The position numbers and the translations under genes were made by a program. The notes beneath the pieces are model-generated. The model worked only from the letters and a program-made list of their open reading frames with translations, had not been told where the DNA came from and ran no database searches. A stretch of DNA of 64,000 bases from Ancylostoma caninum (lineage: Eukaryota; Nematoda; Chromadorea; Rhabditida; Ancylostomatidae): NCBI GenBank assembly GCA_037903475.1, contig JBAJFG010000476.1, forward strand, positions 806,001 through 870,000, in the 5' to 3' direction. The stretch's first letter is position 1; every line of letters starts with the position of its first letter. Of the stretch, positions 22,551 to 34,220 are shown one piece after another.

Positions 22551-23400
22551 ATGATTGATACAGCGTGGTGCATAAATACCGTTCCACTCAAAAAAGAAAG
22601 CAGAATAACTGCAAAAGCACATTTGCGGACGACCTCTCTAGGAACTGTTAACTACGTATCTTATATCGAAACAAACACGCTGGTGTCACTTGATGTGTTC
22701 TCCTTTGATAACAACGTCCAGACGCTTGGAATTTTTCATCACTGTGTGCGGTTCGTGATTTTTCGAGGTTTCTCTCTGGTTCAATGCCTGTTTTCTCAGA
22801 CACGCCTTCTCTCCCGGCACAGCATGAAAGGAGAACTCAAAAACGTTCCATTCAGGAGAAATGGTCGACCGCTTCGAGGCAAGTGTGGGGAAAAGGCACG
22901 TGGTCGAAGCCCCAATTATGACAAATTCCGTTTTGATGAGCATGAGCTCAGTCCAGTCAACGAATCTGGTTGCTGGTTCCACTATGGCTGGTAGGCCATG
23001 GGAGCAGCTGATAATCCATTATATCCTTGTGCACGCTCTTGAGGATTTTTGAGCTAATTTCCACGAAAATAGAAAAAAGACAGAGAAGAAGGGTCAGCGT
23101 GAGAACGATTCCAGGTGTTTCAGAAACATCACACTTCCTCCACGTGCCCTATAATTCTGAGGATTGTAGATCAGCACAGTCGTTAAAACCTCCTCGTCGA
23201 TGAAGGTGAGCGTCGCGTGTGCACCACGTGAGGCCACTTGAGAGTCTGAGACCTCTGAAATACGCAAAAAGATGGATCATGGATCGAAATTAGAGTTTTT
23301 TTCTGTTTCACTGCTTTGCAGAGCGCTTCCACTGGAATAGTGTGCATATAGTTCATGAAGTAGTGTTTGATTTAAATGACCGTCACCGACCTTGCGCTCA
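22551..23400. other. unresolved open frames
   Basis: A 147-codon plus frame (22551-22994) overlaps a 98-codon minus frame. Neither has recognised motifs and no splice pair decides between them. No gene is claimed. Confidence 0.3.
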
Positions 23401-23524
23401 GCTCACCTCACCTCATGCGAAGTTTGCTGAGCTGAAGTAAAATGAAATTGAAAAAAGAGTCCTTCAGGAAATGAGACGTGCACAACTCTTAACGCGACTG
23501 CTATAATGATCTCTATGAAGCGCA

Positions 23525-24250
23525 TCAGCTCTGAAAATTGGGCAGAATGGCTGCACTAATGTAAGATTCTAATGGTCGGGAATGGGTAAATATCCACGAG
23601 ATTGAACTTCCACGAGATTGAACTATCAATGCACTGCCATTCCCCTTTTCGAGGAAGATGGCGTAGTGGTTGTTGTCGAGGATGATTTTTTTATCGCCGA
23701 CTCCGCACACGCATCCCGTCTGGCCAGTCGTTAAGCTGAACAACGATTTCAGTCGGTCGGAACTCATAACATCGCAATTCTTGAAACCGTGAGTAGGTTT
23801 CATTAGATAACGAAGCGGTGAAATTGCTTGAAAGTGGCTAGTATTGTAAACATCCTCAAACTTGTTGGTGTGGATCACTTTACCTCATGTTCTTTTTGGG
23901 CTTAGTGGTTATAATCACTATCGTTGTAAATCACCTTTCCTTCAGTTTGAAACAGTGTAAGTGTTAAGGGAAATGATCTTTTTTGGATACCTGCTCAACT
24001 GTTATTCCACTGGATCTTCGGTTTTTGTTAAAAGGTGGATCAAGATTTGAGAGCATGTTCTGACTTAGTGAGTGTGTAACTCATTAAAATTACCACCCAA
24101 GGTTAATTTCATATCCGAGATGCTTATTGCTTTGTAGCCACAAAATTGTCGCCGTAATTCACTACAATTATTAAGACCGCCGAAGGCGTGAGCATTCTCA
24201 ATACATGAGAGATTAGATGTGTTTCGATTTATCAACTGGTTCAAGAACAT
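23525..24250 (-). CDS. possible gene fragment: two coding-like minus frames
   Basis: The frame at 24250-24065 (CIENAHAFGGLNNCSELRRQ, ISDMKLTLGG) and the frame at 23880-23525 (FEDVYNTSHFQAISPLRYLM, TTGQTGCVCGVGDKKIILD) have codon texture like real exons. A GTAATT donor follows KLTLG. The acceptor between them is weak, and the second frame ends after a 14-bp tandem duplication (GTTCAATCTCGTGG). Family not recognised. It could be an exon pair of one gene or a decayed copy. Confidence 0.35.
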
Positions 24251-24489
24251 TTGTGAGGATGCTCTAAGCTTCCTTTTGAAGCACAGTGAATGTTTTTTGC
24301 GTGTGAGGTGATATTTTTAATGATCATACATATTATTCTTCCTTACTTCATGCTAGCGCAGGCGGAGATGAGTTAGCTGCTCAGGCAACGTTCACAAGTT
24401 TTTAGCAAGAGAACTCGTATGCTTCAGAAGCTTTTCACAATTTTTCGGGAAGGTCCATGAATCCCACCGCAGAGGAGCTAATGCGTGAA

Positions 24490-24650
24490 ATAAATGTGGA
24501 CTGGTCCAGTGGTATGATAAGCGTTCGCCAAAAGTGGGGAAACCAATCCGCTGCGGTGATAATGGTGCGCCAGCGCTCAAAAGTGGGAGAGACGGGTCCA
24601 CTGTGGTAATAACAGCCGGCAATCTTCTACTTCTGTGCTCCGGCGCACAT
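24490..24650 (+). repeat. degenerate minisatellite units
   Basis: Three to four diverged units related to the 14.6-18.6 kb arrays (AAAAGTGGGGAAACC, GTGATAATGGTGCGCC, AAAAGTGGGAGAGACGGG). No head or tail of the element was found nearby. Confidence 0.6.
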
Positions 24651-27114
24651 GTTGTGCTCATGCGCCGAGATTGCGCACCACAGCCACAGTCGCGTCATAG
24701 GGACCTATCTATCAGCGGAACTCACTGTTATTGGAGGAGTGTTCCTGCGCCAATTAAGAAAAAATAGTATTCGACGTGCTCTTCTCCAAGTGAGAGCCAC
24801 TTGGAGAAGAGCGGAGCCCAGTAGTGGTAAGCGTCAAACGATGCCACCTAGTGATAGTCGGATTTGCATCCTTATCTGCGTCACACATCTCCTGTGTTGG
24901 CTCCCTCTCAGTTGTGCCTGACCATATTCCTCCTCCCTCTTACTTTATTGCATTGCTTTACATTTAGTATTTAGTATTGCTGTTCAGTATTGCATTTATT
25001 ATTGCTGCCATTTAAATGAAATAAAACGGAAAACCAGTGTGTAAACCAGGCCTTGGTCAGTACGATGTACTCATACACGGCACCGTATAGTCACATGCCG
25101 CACATCAGGCGCTGTGTAGGCTTGTACAGCTAGGCTAGAAAGCTTTGCGTAATGAAGCGAATGCCAAGATTGCCTTTTCGGAGTTCGTCAATCCCAGAAG
25201 GCTCCATTTGAAGTGAGCGGTGAGAACTTCTCTTATTGCTGACGATTTTTAGATATTCCACTAGTGTATTAATCAACCAACCCCTCCTTTCTGTTCACAT
25301 ACGCATGGCAAGTTTTGGTAAGGGTGCGCCGGCGTCCAAAAGTGGGCGAACGCCAGAAGCGAGTCCATTTCTGCTCGGAGGCTGCCCCATACCTGCCACG
25401 GTTTTCCCTCCTACACTGTCTACACTGCTCATCTTCGCTTTCCCTCCGTATTCCACTAGTGTATTAATCAACCAACCCCTCCTTTCTGTTCACATACGCA
25501 TGGCAGCCCTATCACTTGAATTACCACAAAAATCAGCTGAACCCGAATAATTTCACGAGGCCATTTGCATTGAATCAGTTGCATACAATTTTCAGTAACC
25601 GCTAACCAACCCAGTAGCTGTACTTGTACTGCATCGGATCTCCATCCGGTCGAATAACAAGAAATATGTATCGATTTCTGCTGGATAGGGATTGATACGT
25701 ATCTTTAGCTACATTTATAGTGCATCGAAGTCCAATCCGGTCGGATAAAAAAAGATACGTATTGATCTCCGATCTTATGCGGCGATCTATTCGTATCATT
25801 GGCTATCCGATCGGATCGGACTCCGATGAAGTATAAATGTAGGTTTTTGTTGTCCGACCGAATCGGACTCCGATGCACTCTACATGCAGCTTACTATATT
25901 CGCCGATTTAGCAGACATCTGGTAGGTTTGAGAGCTTTTTAGGAGAGCGATGGCGCTACGTGGGAGGATGTAGGTCCGTGTTCCTCGAAAGGTCCACTAA
26001 TCCTATCTACACTTTTCTTTGCATTCAATGCCAAGCATGCAGAGTGAGCATAGTTAGAACTGGAAAATTGTCTAATTCCTTGGAAAGATCTTATATTATG
26101 AAACGGTTACCGTCAAACCAAACATAAAACATTCAGGGCAAAAGCGAAGGCAAGGGACGATTAAATATTGTCCATAGTAGCTTTGAGAAGAGGAATCCAC
26201 CTACTGCAACATGAACGTTCCTTGAACGCTGATATTCCTACAAACCCTAAATTTGGAGGTGATCTTATAATTATGAAATACACTGTATACTGCTCGGAGA
26301 ATATATGTAGCGGCAGCAAAAAACAGATAATGTTCAACGCAAGCAACTCCTCGTGTTTTTCTTTGTTGTGAGATACATCCTCCTCAGATATTCGGGGGAT
26401 CGACTGCAGGTAGAAAAGGGGTCCACCCCCAATTGTACCTGGGGTGGGCCGTCAGGAGGCATGAGCAGCACGTTCTGCTAAACCAGAACGTCGATACACG
26501 CTCCCCTAATTCAAAAAATGATTGGGGCGATGGGGAGGGGGGGGGGGGTTCGACGGCACAATTGCCTGAGTCTATCCTCCAAAATCAGTGGCTTCGTTTT
26601 CAACCAGTCATCAAGATCTGCACACACCGAGAATGTCCGTGTCCTTGTTTCTTCTGAGTAAGTGAATTGCTGTGACTGAATGGGGAGCCAGGAACAAAAT
26701 TTATTGTCGTAGTCAATAGACGCGAGATAAACTGTGAAAGAGGAGCTTGTAGAAGCAGCTGAAAGAATTATAACCCTTAATAACCATTTCTTCGACTGCT
26801 CAGAACACCAAAAACAAGTTTCTGATCGCATCAGAAACTTGCTCGCCCAAGAGGTTGCTTTCAAGAAAACTTGTTTTCACACTTCCTTATCAACAACAAG
26901 TCCTCCACCAAAGGTTTGTCGACAACTTGTTTTTGCCTTTTCTACCGACAATCTGCAGAAACAAGTGTCGGCAGGCTTTTAGGTGGACAACTTGTAGGCA
27001 AGAAAAGGCGAAAACAAGTTGTCGATAAGCTTTCGGTCGAGCAAGTTTCAGATGCAATCAGAAACTATTTCACTGATGCTCTTCATATGGAGACAGAGGT
27101 CCGATATCCCAAGT

Positions 27115-27252
27115 CCGGTCTTCTCTAAACCTCGGCATGATATTCTACTATTGTTTTGGACTCATGCCAGAAACCCAACAATGAACCGCAAAGAAGAGTG
27201 CCCCACCACAACCAGTGAGCTCTATCCATATCTTGCACTGTGTTGGATCTGA
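27115..27252 (+). pseudogene. Penelope-like element, end of GIY-YIG domain (left arm)
   Basis: The frame reads ILLLFWTHARNPTMNRKEEC then TTTSELYPYLALCWI and stop. The MNRKEEC and SELYPYLALC strings match the conserved end of PLE GIY-YIG endonucleases. The Glu expected in the catalytic helix (ILEPFW in the 63 kb copy) is Leu here. No RT domain is upstream, so this is a 3' fragment. Confidence 0.65.
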
Positions 27253-27286
27253 CTCGAGATATGACTAATGCAGAATGTCTCATACT

Positions 27287-27468
27287 GTTTCCGAGTCCAG
27301 CGTGTTCGGCCGTCGTCGAAGACACCAACTAACGGATCGATTCGACTCTTTAAGGCTCTGATGAAGGCGAAGTCGCCGTTTCCGAGTCCAGCGTGTTCGG
27401 CCGTCGTCGAAGACACCAACTAACGGATCGATTCGACTCTTTAAGGCTCTGATGAAGGCGAAGTCGCC
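27287..27468 (+). repeat. 91-bp tandem duplication in left palindrome arm
   Basis: Copies 27287-27377 and 27378-27468 begin GTTTCCGAGTCCAGCGTG. The right arm has a single copy. The first copy stops inside the hammerhead-like motif, just before its GAAA. Confidence 0.85.
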
Positions 27469-27487
27469 GAAATGTCGGCCAATAAAG
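27439..27487 (+). ncRNA. hammerhead-ribozyme-like motif of the PLE 3' region (left)
   Basis: Core CTGATGA (27449-27455), stem II GGCG/CGCC with loop AAGT, then GAA, a two-pair stem III (AT/GT) and cleavage-site C (27476). Stem I pairs CTTT...GGCT with GGCC...AAAG around an AA/AAT internal loop. One extra A lies between the core and stem II. Type I hammerheads with very short stem III are known from Penelope-like elements. Confidence 0.5.
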
Positions 27488-27992
27488 AAGTTTAACAACC
27501 TCGTGCGTCGCTAACAGAAGTATTTAATTATTAGAGGTACGATAGTCTGGGACGTGTTTCAGTCCACCATCGCTTTCGATGGTGTTCAAGGGGGAACCTA
27601 TGACAATGAGGGCAAAGGAGCTTTCAGACTTCTACCGCGGCAACAGTTGCCAATGATTGAGCATAGACCAGCAATGTAGCGACGGCAGCGCCGAATGCGG
27701 CGAGCTTTGTTCCTTTTTCACCGCGGTAGCGCCCAGCGACGTCCCCCAGCGGCGTTCAGCAAGAAATGGCAGTGGGGCATTTTGTCCCCGCGCGATACCC
27801 TTTGCCTCCCATCAACTTCTGCCGTAGCGGCGACGGTTGCCGCGGCAAAAGTCTGAAAGCTCCTTTGCCCTCATTGTCATAGGTTCCCCCTTGAACACCA
27901 TCGAAAGCGATGGTGGACTGAAACACGTCCCAGACTATCGTACCTCTAATAATTAAATACTTCTGTTAGCGACGCACGAGGTTGTTAAACTT

Positions 27993-28041
27993 CTTTATTG
28001 GCCGACATTTCGGCGACTTCGCCTTCATCAGAGCCTTAAAG
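27993..28041 (-). ncRNA. hammerhead-ribozyme-like motif (right arm)
   Basis: Mirror of 27439-27487 with the same core, stems and extra A; no substitution in the 49 nt was noticed. Confidence 0.5.
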
Positions 28042-28136
28042 AGTCGAATCGATCCGTTAGTTGGTGTCTTCGACGACGGCCGAACACGCTGGACTCGGAA
28101 ACAGTATGAGACATTCTGCATTAGTCATATCTCGAG

Positions 28137-28262
28137 TCAGATCCAACACAGTGCAAGATATGGATAGAGCTCACTGGTTGTGGTGGGGCACTCTTCTTTG
28201 CGGTTCATTCTTGGGTTTTTGGCATGAGTCCAAAACAATAGTAGAGTATCATGCCGAGGTTT
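28137..28262 (-). pseudogene. Penelope-like element, end of GIY-YIG domain (right arm)
   Basis: The inverted copy of the left-arm fragment reads TLLLFWTHAKNPRMNRKEEC, PTTTSELYPYLALCWI and stop, with a few substitutions against the left arm (RNPT versus KNPR). Confidence 0.65.
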
Positions 28263-29967
28263 AGAGAAGACCGGACTTGGGATATCGGACCTCTGTCTCC
28301 ATATGAGGAGCATCAGTGAAATAGTTTCTGATCGCATCTGAAACTTGCTCGACCGAAAGCTTATCGACAACTTGTTTTCGCCTTTTCTTGCCTACAAGTT
28401 GTCCACCTAAAAGCCTGCCGACACTTGTTTTTGCAGATTGTCGGTAGAAAAGGCAAAAACAAGTTGTCGACAAACCTTTGGTGGAGGACTTGTTGTTGAT
28501 AAGGAAGTGTGAAAAGAAATTTTCTTGAAAGCAACCTCTTGGGCGAGCAAGTTTCAGATGCGATCAGAAACTTGTTTTTGGTGTTCTGAGCAGTGGAAGA
28601 AATGGTTATTAAGGGTTATTATTCTTTCAGCTGCTTCTACAAGCTCCTCTTTCACAGTTTATCTCGCGTCTATTGACTACGACAACAAATTTTGTTCCTG
28701 GCTCCCCATTCAGTCACAGCAATTCACTTACTCGGAAGAAACAAGGACACGGACATTCTCGGTGTGTGAAAATCTTGATGACCGGTTGAAAACGAAGCCA
28801 CTGATTTTGGAAGATGGACTCAGGCAATTGTGCCGTCGAACAGCAGGTCGAACCTCCCCCCCCCGTCGCCCCAATCACTTTTTGAATTAGGGGAGCGTGT
28901 ATCAACGTCAGCAGAACGTGCTGCTCATGCCCCCTGACGGCCCACCCCGACTGCAGGTACAACTGGGGGTCCACCCCCAGTTGCACCTGCGGTCGATCCC
29001 CCGAATATCTGAGGAGGATGTATCTCACATCAAAGAAAAACACGAGGAGTTGCTTGCGCTGAACATTACCTGTTTTTTGCTGCCGCTACATATATTGTCC
29101 GAGCAGTATACAGTGTATTTCATAATTATAAGATCACCTCCGAATTTCGGGTTTGTAGGAATAGCAGCTTTCAAGGAACGTTCATGTTGCAGTAGGTGGA
29201 TTCCTCTTCTCAAAGCTACTATTGACGACATTTAATCGTCCCTTGCCTTCGCTTTTGCCCTGAATGTTTTATGTTTGGTTTGAGTGTAACCGTTTCATAA
29301 TATGAGATCTTTCCAAGGAATTAGACAATTTTCCAATTCTAACTATGCTCACTCTGCATGCTTGATATTGAATGCAAAGAAATGTAGATAGGATTAGTGC
29401 ACCTTTCGAAGAACACGGACCTACATCCTCCCACATAGCGCCATCGCTCTCCTAAAAAGCTCTCAAACCTACCAGATGTCTGCTAAATCGGCGAATATGA
29501 TGAGCTGCATGTAGTTCGATTTGGTCGGGCAACAAAAACCTACATTTATACCTCATCGGAGTCCAATCCGATCGGATACGTATCAATCCCTATCCAGCAG
29601 AAATCGATACATATCTCTTGTTATTCGACCGGATGGAGTTCCGATGCAGTGCAAGTGCGGCTACTGGGTTGGTTAGCAGTTACGGAAAATTGGATGCAAC
29701 TGATTCAATGCAAATGGCCTCGTGAAATTATTCGGATTTAGCTGATTCCTGTGGTAATTCAAGTGATAGGGCTGCCATGCGTATATGAACAGAAAGCAGG
29801 GGCTGGTTGAGTAATACACTAGTGGAATACGGAGGGAAAGCGAAGATGAGCAGTGTAGACAGTGTAGAGTTGTGTGCGTGGGAGAGAGACCCGTGGCAGG
29901 TACCGGCGCAGCATCCAAGCAGAAATGGACTCGCTTCTAGCGTTCGCCTACTTTTGGACGCCAGCGC

Positions 29968-30063
29968 CCCTCGGTGATGCGATTATCAATCAACGGCCAC
30001 ACCCACTGAACGCCAGCGTGCCCTCGGTGATGCGATCGTATCAACTCAAGGCCACACCCACTG
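29968..30063 (+). repeat. tandem pair of about 48 bp
   Basis: CCTCGGTGATGCGAT ... GGCCACACCCACTGAA occurs twice in a row immediately outside the right palindrome arm. Confidence 0.8.
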
Positions 30064-30069
30064 AAATAT

Positions 30070-31900
30070 ACCTTCTGATTATTCATTTTCATAACTTACA
30101 TCTGATTTTGATATTGATATGAACATCGAGCCATATGTATGTAAGATGTATATGTAGGTTGTAGGGAAAGTTCTCGCGGTCTTCGAACTGCCTTGCAGCG
30201 ACCTGTCTTTTGTACAGGGTGCGGCAAACGTCTTTGGACAAGCATAATCGATTTTCAAAACATGAGAAAGAAGAGATTGAAAAAAATCGGTTTTTGTTAT
30301 AGGTCAGCAGTTTATTTGTGAACATGAATAATATTTTTAGTTATAAACATAAATAATTTTTTTGTTTCTAAAATCTCCTTCAGCGGTAGCGACCCACGCT
30401 TGGAAAAAGGTAAATGCGACATCGGCCCGGTGCGCATATTGATGGAGTCAAATTCATCTCGGTCCCTCTCCAAAGTTTTGGAAAAGAGTCCAAATTCTTG
30501 TGTGGTATTGGAAAGCCTCAGCTCATGGATTCTTCAAGATACTGCGGAATCTTCCAGGGTAGATGCAGGACCTCGATAAGCAATTATTTATCGCCACCTT
30601 TGCAGTAGGGAAGAATACTCACTTTAGGAGGCGATTTCAGCATACTATAAATCGCAAATTAGCATGTATACATTAAGAAAGAGCAAATTAACAAGTCTAT
30701 CACGAAAAACAGTGGTGAAACTCCCGTTCGTGATCTTCGTGCTCGCTTGTTAGCAAAAAATCTGTCCGCTGCCAAAATCGAAGCTAAAAATTATGTTAGA
30801 GATATCCTATATATTTCCAAAGTTTTCTGGAGATTTTTATAGGTTCCATAGTGGAGAGGCTTCTACTAACTCTCACAGGAATTTGCGATCTCTAAGGAAA
30901 TGGATAGAGAAGTGGGGAGAGGAGGCAGTGGGGGTAACTACCTCCAATGCGCGTAGAGTCCACATCTCACCTCGACTTTCCGAACTCTGTGTACCTGGTC
31001 AGTGAACGAGAAGCCCAGGAAGTTGTTCACGCCACCAATCGAAGTTTGAGTCGGATCCGGTGCTCACCCGTAATTTGTGTATGCAGCTCTAGAAACGTAG
31101 ACGGTTTAAAAACGGGGTTACCGATGGTTTTCAGGTCTTTCATGCACATCATCGTCATCTCCAGTTCTTTACTAGATTTTTTCAAAAATTTCCAAAACGA
31201 TCAGTGCGGTAAGGCTGTTAAGGCACACACAGAATTATAGGCTTTACATTCCATAACAGCTGTCAAAATAGATACCTTTATAAGTTCACATTGCAAAAGG
31301 GACACTACAGAAGCTATACCGATGATTGCCAGCTTTTTTGAGTAAATGTGACAGGAAGAAACTTAACAAAAGTTCTTTAGAAGAAGGACGGAGTGCAGGG
31401 CAACACGTAGTTGAAAAAAAGCAGAACTCACTGCTTGGTGATGCCAGACCTCGGGGGTTCTCGGATTACCTGCCACGTTCCTCCGGACCTATCCGAAGCT
31501 TTTGTTTGTGTCTACGGGTGTAACGCACCCGCAACTACACCCTCTGCAAGTTCCGATGGTTTTCGGGCCTAGATCGCACCCCTCGACTACGTCCTCCGCA
31601 TGTCCCGATGCAGGCGGTCACAGCATGATCAAAAAACTCCCTCAAGAAATGGGGCTATCGTCCTCCGCATGTCCTGGGGCTGAATGGTCGCGAAGACCAC
31701 AGCACTGTTGAGTATGCCATGATCTAAACGCACGCATGAAAAGTCATACAGCAAGCGGCGCTAGCCGTTCCGCAGCCACTAATAGTCAAGTGTGTTCTGA
31801 ATAATGAACAAGCTCGACCGCTGACATTGTTTCGCCGCTGTCATCGATCCTTCTTGAAAGTGTGCTATTGTCATCTCTTAGATAGTCAATATTTAGCGAT
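30070..31900. other. no gene established
   Basis: A lone mariner-like end (CAGGGTGCGGCAAACG after TA, 30215-30232) has no visible partner. Short plus frames at 30793-31005 and 31326-31711 show no recognised motifs. Confidence 0.3.
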
Positions 31901-31909
31901 CGCTCATAG

Positions 31910-32368
31910 TTGGACGCTGGAGATTGTTGTCGGCCGTTGTCAACAAGGATTTCTTGTCTGTTCAGCGATGAGCAATCACTCACTGCCATTGATATCAGCG
32001 ACGGCAATGCTAAATGGTGCACCTGTAAAGAGTACAACGGCAAAACAAAACATCACTTGTAGTGTCGACTTAATAGGAGTATTTCTACATTTTTAGGGAA
32101 GGTTCCGAGGGAACCTGAATGGCGCAGCTGATCTCAATGAATGTTTCGAAAATGTTCGTCAAAGCCTCATAACTTTTGTTCTACACTGTTCAGTAAGTAA
32201 GCATTATGTAAGAGGTCGATAGTAACAGAATATTTAGCTGTATCACGATTGTTCACCGCGAGCAGATGCGGTTTTCATTAGATTTGACAACCAGCCAGAA
32301 GATGCTTGGGCTATAGATCAGATTTTTGTAGAAACAAGCTATCACCTTGGACCTACTGATGACTACAT
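31910..32368 (+). CDS. three exons of an unidentified protein
   Basis: Exons 31910-32058, 32102-32192 and 32238-32368 join in phase through introns of 43 and 45 bp; the second donor is GTAAGTA. Encoded residues are cysteine-rich at first (LDAGDCCRPL, KWCTCKEYNG, LNECFENVRQ), then SPRADAVFIRFDNQPEDAWA followed by IDQIFVE. The W-A-I-D-x-I/F word occurs in extracellular beta-sandwich modules such as MAM and reelin repeats; this is a hint, not an assignment. The last donor (GTGGGT) leaves phase 2; the next exon may begin at 32431 or 32454. Acceptor AGs at both 32096 and 32101 exist for exon 2; only the latter keeps the frame. Confidence 0.5.
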
Positions 32369-33129
32369 GTGGGTATATTCATGTGTTGTTGTAGGATGTG
32401 TCGTTTGGCTACTACTCTGGGGGAGTTTAGCAGTTCCAACACTGCAATTTTAGTTTTGATACATATCGATTGGGGGCGGTGCGTCTTTGGCGCTGTCCCT
32501 GCTTCCCTGGGACAAGAACGATACTTACCAGAACAGGTGTCGCCGCTACCGAGGCGCCTAGAGGTGCTGTTCTCTCCGAATTTTAGCGGCAACTATTTCC
32601 TGATGAAGCGTAGTGAACCAAAATTACGTAGTATGAAAATTAATAGGATAGGAGCATGTCGAATTGCTAACTTTTGAGCTCTCCCAATGCGCTTACCTTA
32701 GGTTTAGGTCACGATAAGATTCAATTATACCTTCTCCCCGCCCTTCAATATCGACTCGTACTTATACGTGCGTGATTTCACCCATATGTATGTATATGCA
32801 AGTTGAATGTGGGGATGGGGTTGACACCAAAGGCGCGATGTCACCGCCTAATTCTGCCTCGGGGCGCAGCACCAGGTGGTCATTGACCACCAGGACTTAG
32901 TAGCGTCCTGCAGATTCAGGGGGCTTAGCTGCAATGTCCGGTGTGTCAATCGCTAATCGTCTCCTGATGTTAGACACAAGCAGTAGGCACGTGTGGAGGA
33001 TCATCAAAATTGTGAGATCAGTCGTTCAACCATTTACTCCATCCCTACTCTGCACTGTGGTGCACTGCAGTGATAATCAGGTGTTGCTCAACCTGTAGGA
33101 GACCTATCATATTGGAATTTTGACTGTAG

Positions 33130-33343
33130 ATGCGCACTATACCAACTAGTACTCCCCAAAGTGGCACACTTCGTTTCTGAGAAACCATCTTCGATTTTGA
33201 AAAAAAAAAAACGTCAAAAATGGTCAAAAAGTGGTTTTTGACCATTTTTTGACCATTAATGACGGTTTTTTTCAAAAACGAAGACGGTTTCTCAAAAACG
33301 AAAGATGCCACTTTGGGGGAGAGTTGGTACCACCTAGGCGCAT
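33130..33343. repeat. inverted-repeat (stem-loop) element
   Basis: Left ATGCGCACTATACCAACTAG with CCCCAAAGTGGCA is mirrored by TGCCACTTTGGGG and GTTGGTACC...GCGCAT at the right. The centre is itself palindromic (CAAAAAGTGG / TGACCATTTTTTGACC). About 214 bp in all; it could form a long hairpin RNA. Confidence 0.8.
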
Positions 33344-33479
33344 TTCTTTGAGTCGACAGCGTATCGGAACACTTCCTCAAAGGAGAGAAATTTCCTGGGA
33401 AAGTTCCGGGTTTGAGAGAAAAAACCACGCTCCAATGACAATTTCTTGTATCTGACAGGTCCTATAACAAGTTTCAACG

Positions 33480-34200
33480 AGTTCTAGCGGGATCAAACAG
33501 TTTCGTACTGAGATCGGTTTTTCGAGGATTTTAGCTTGAATTTGAGATGATTTAGGCTGTCTTCGCTAAATGGTACGCATTTCTTGCTGAAACATCATTC
33601 GTCGTCTCACTAACGCTTATTTAAGTCACTTTTTTTAGTGCTAACTGCTTTTCCTGGAAGAACCCTAGTATGTAGGTACTTAGTAGTCCATTTTGGAATC
33701 CGACTGGACTTAGTACTCCCCAACCGACACTGACCACTTAGTGCTGTGCCCTGTTTTGCCTCGTAGCGATGCACACCCTGTTATCTCCCACCCAAATGTC
33801 TAGGTTAGGCGCTCTCGCGCACGTATGAACGCCTGCCATTTCACTGAGCGCCAGAATTCTGACTTTAAAGAACTTGAGCTTTTTGAATTACAGGGAGAGA
33901 TGGCATTTTGAGCACCCGATTTTGGTGCCTTGTGTGTCTTGGCTGGACGATTCGCTCACGTACCAGATCGGGCCCAGAAATGGACTGTTTATCAGTCGCA
34001 GCTATAGGTACCTGGCAAAGAAAGGTGAATGGATTCGTGATTGGGTGTAGCGAAAATGTCTGCAGAACAAACTGCATGCTAAATAACCCTGTTTACCTCG
34101 AACTCTTAATAAAGTTTGCTTTAAAAGGAAGCTGTCCTCGAAATGAGTCACTGGATTGAACCAGATTCTCCCATTGAGACCAAGCTCAATGCATACACAA
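33480..34200. other. no feature recognised
   Basis: Lies downstream of the 3' end of the minus-strand peroxiredoxin-like gene. No repeats or exons supported. Confidence 0.3.
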
Positions 34201-34220
34201 GTGAATTATACTTCATTGTA

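Larger units (their letters stand above)
25326..29968. repeat. 4.6 kb imperfect palindrome
   Basis: The left arm, about 25326-27650, is the inverted copy of the right arm, about 27828-29968, around a 177-bp unpaired centre. Arms differ by scattered substitutions and indels: a 91-bp duplication and an extra segment of about 110 bp occur only in the left arm. From outside to centre each arm holds minisatellite DNA and body sequence of the HINE-like family, an unassigned block with recurring ACAAGTTGTC words, the end of a PLE endonuclease, and a hammerhead-like motif. Divergence argues against an assembly artefact. Confidence 0.9.

Noticed and set aside
22551..22994. A 147-codon plus-strand frame as a gene
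   Set aside because: A comparable frame is open on the minus strand over the same bases and no motif, splice or start evidence favours either.
26530..26550. G run of about 13 and C runs near 10950 and 37280 as regulatory signals
   Set aside because: They lie inside repeats and look like simple homopolymer expansion.
30215..30240. Mariner-like end CAGGGTGCGGCAAACG
   Set aside because: No inverted partner within several kilobases and no transposase words nearby; at best a solo end.
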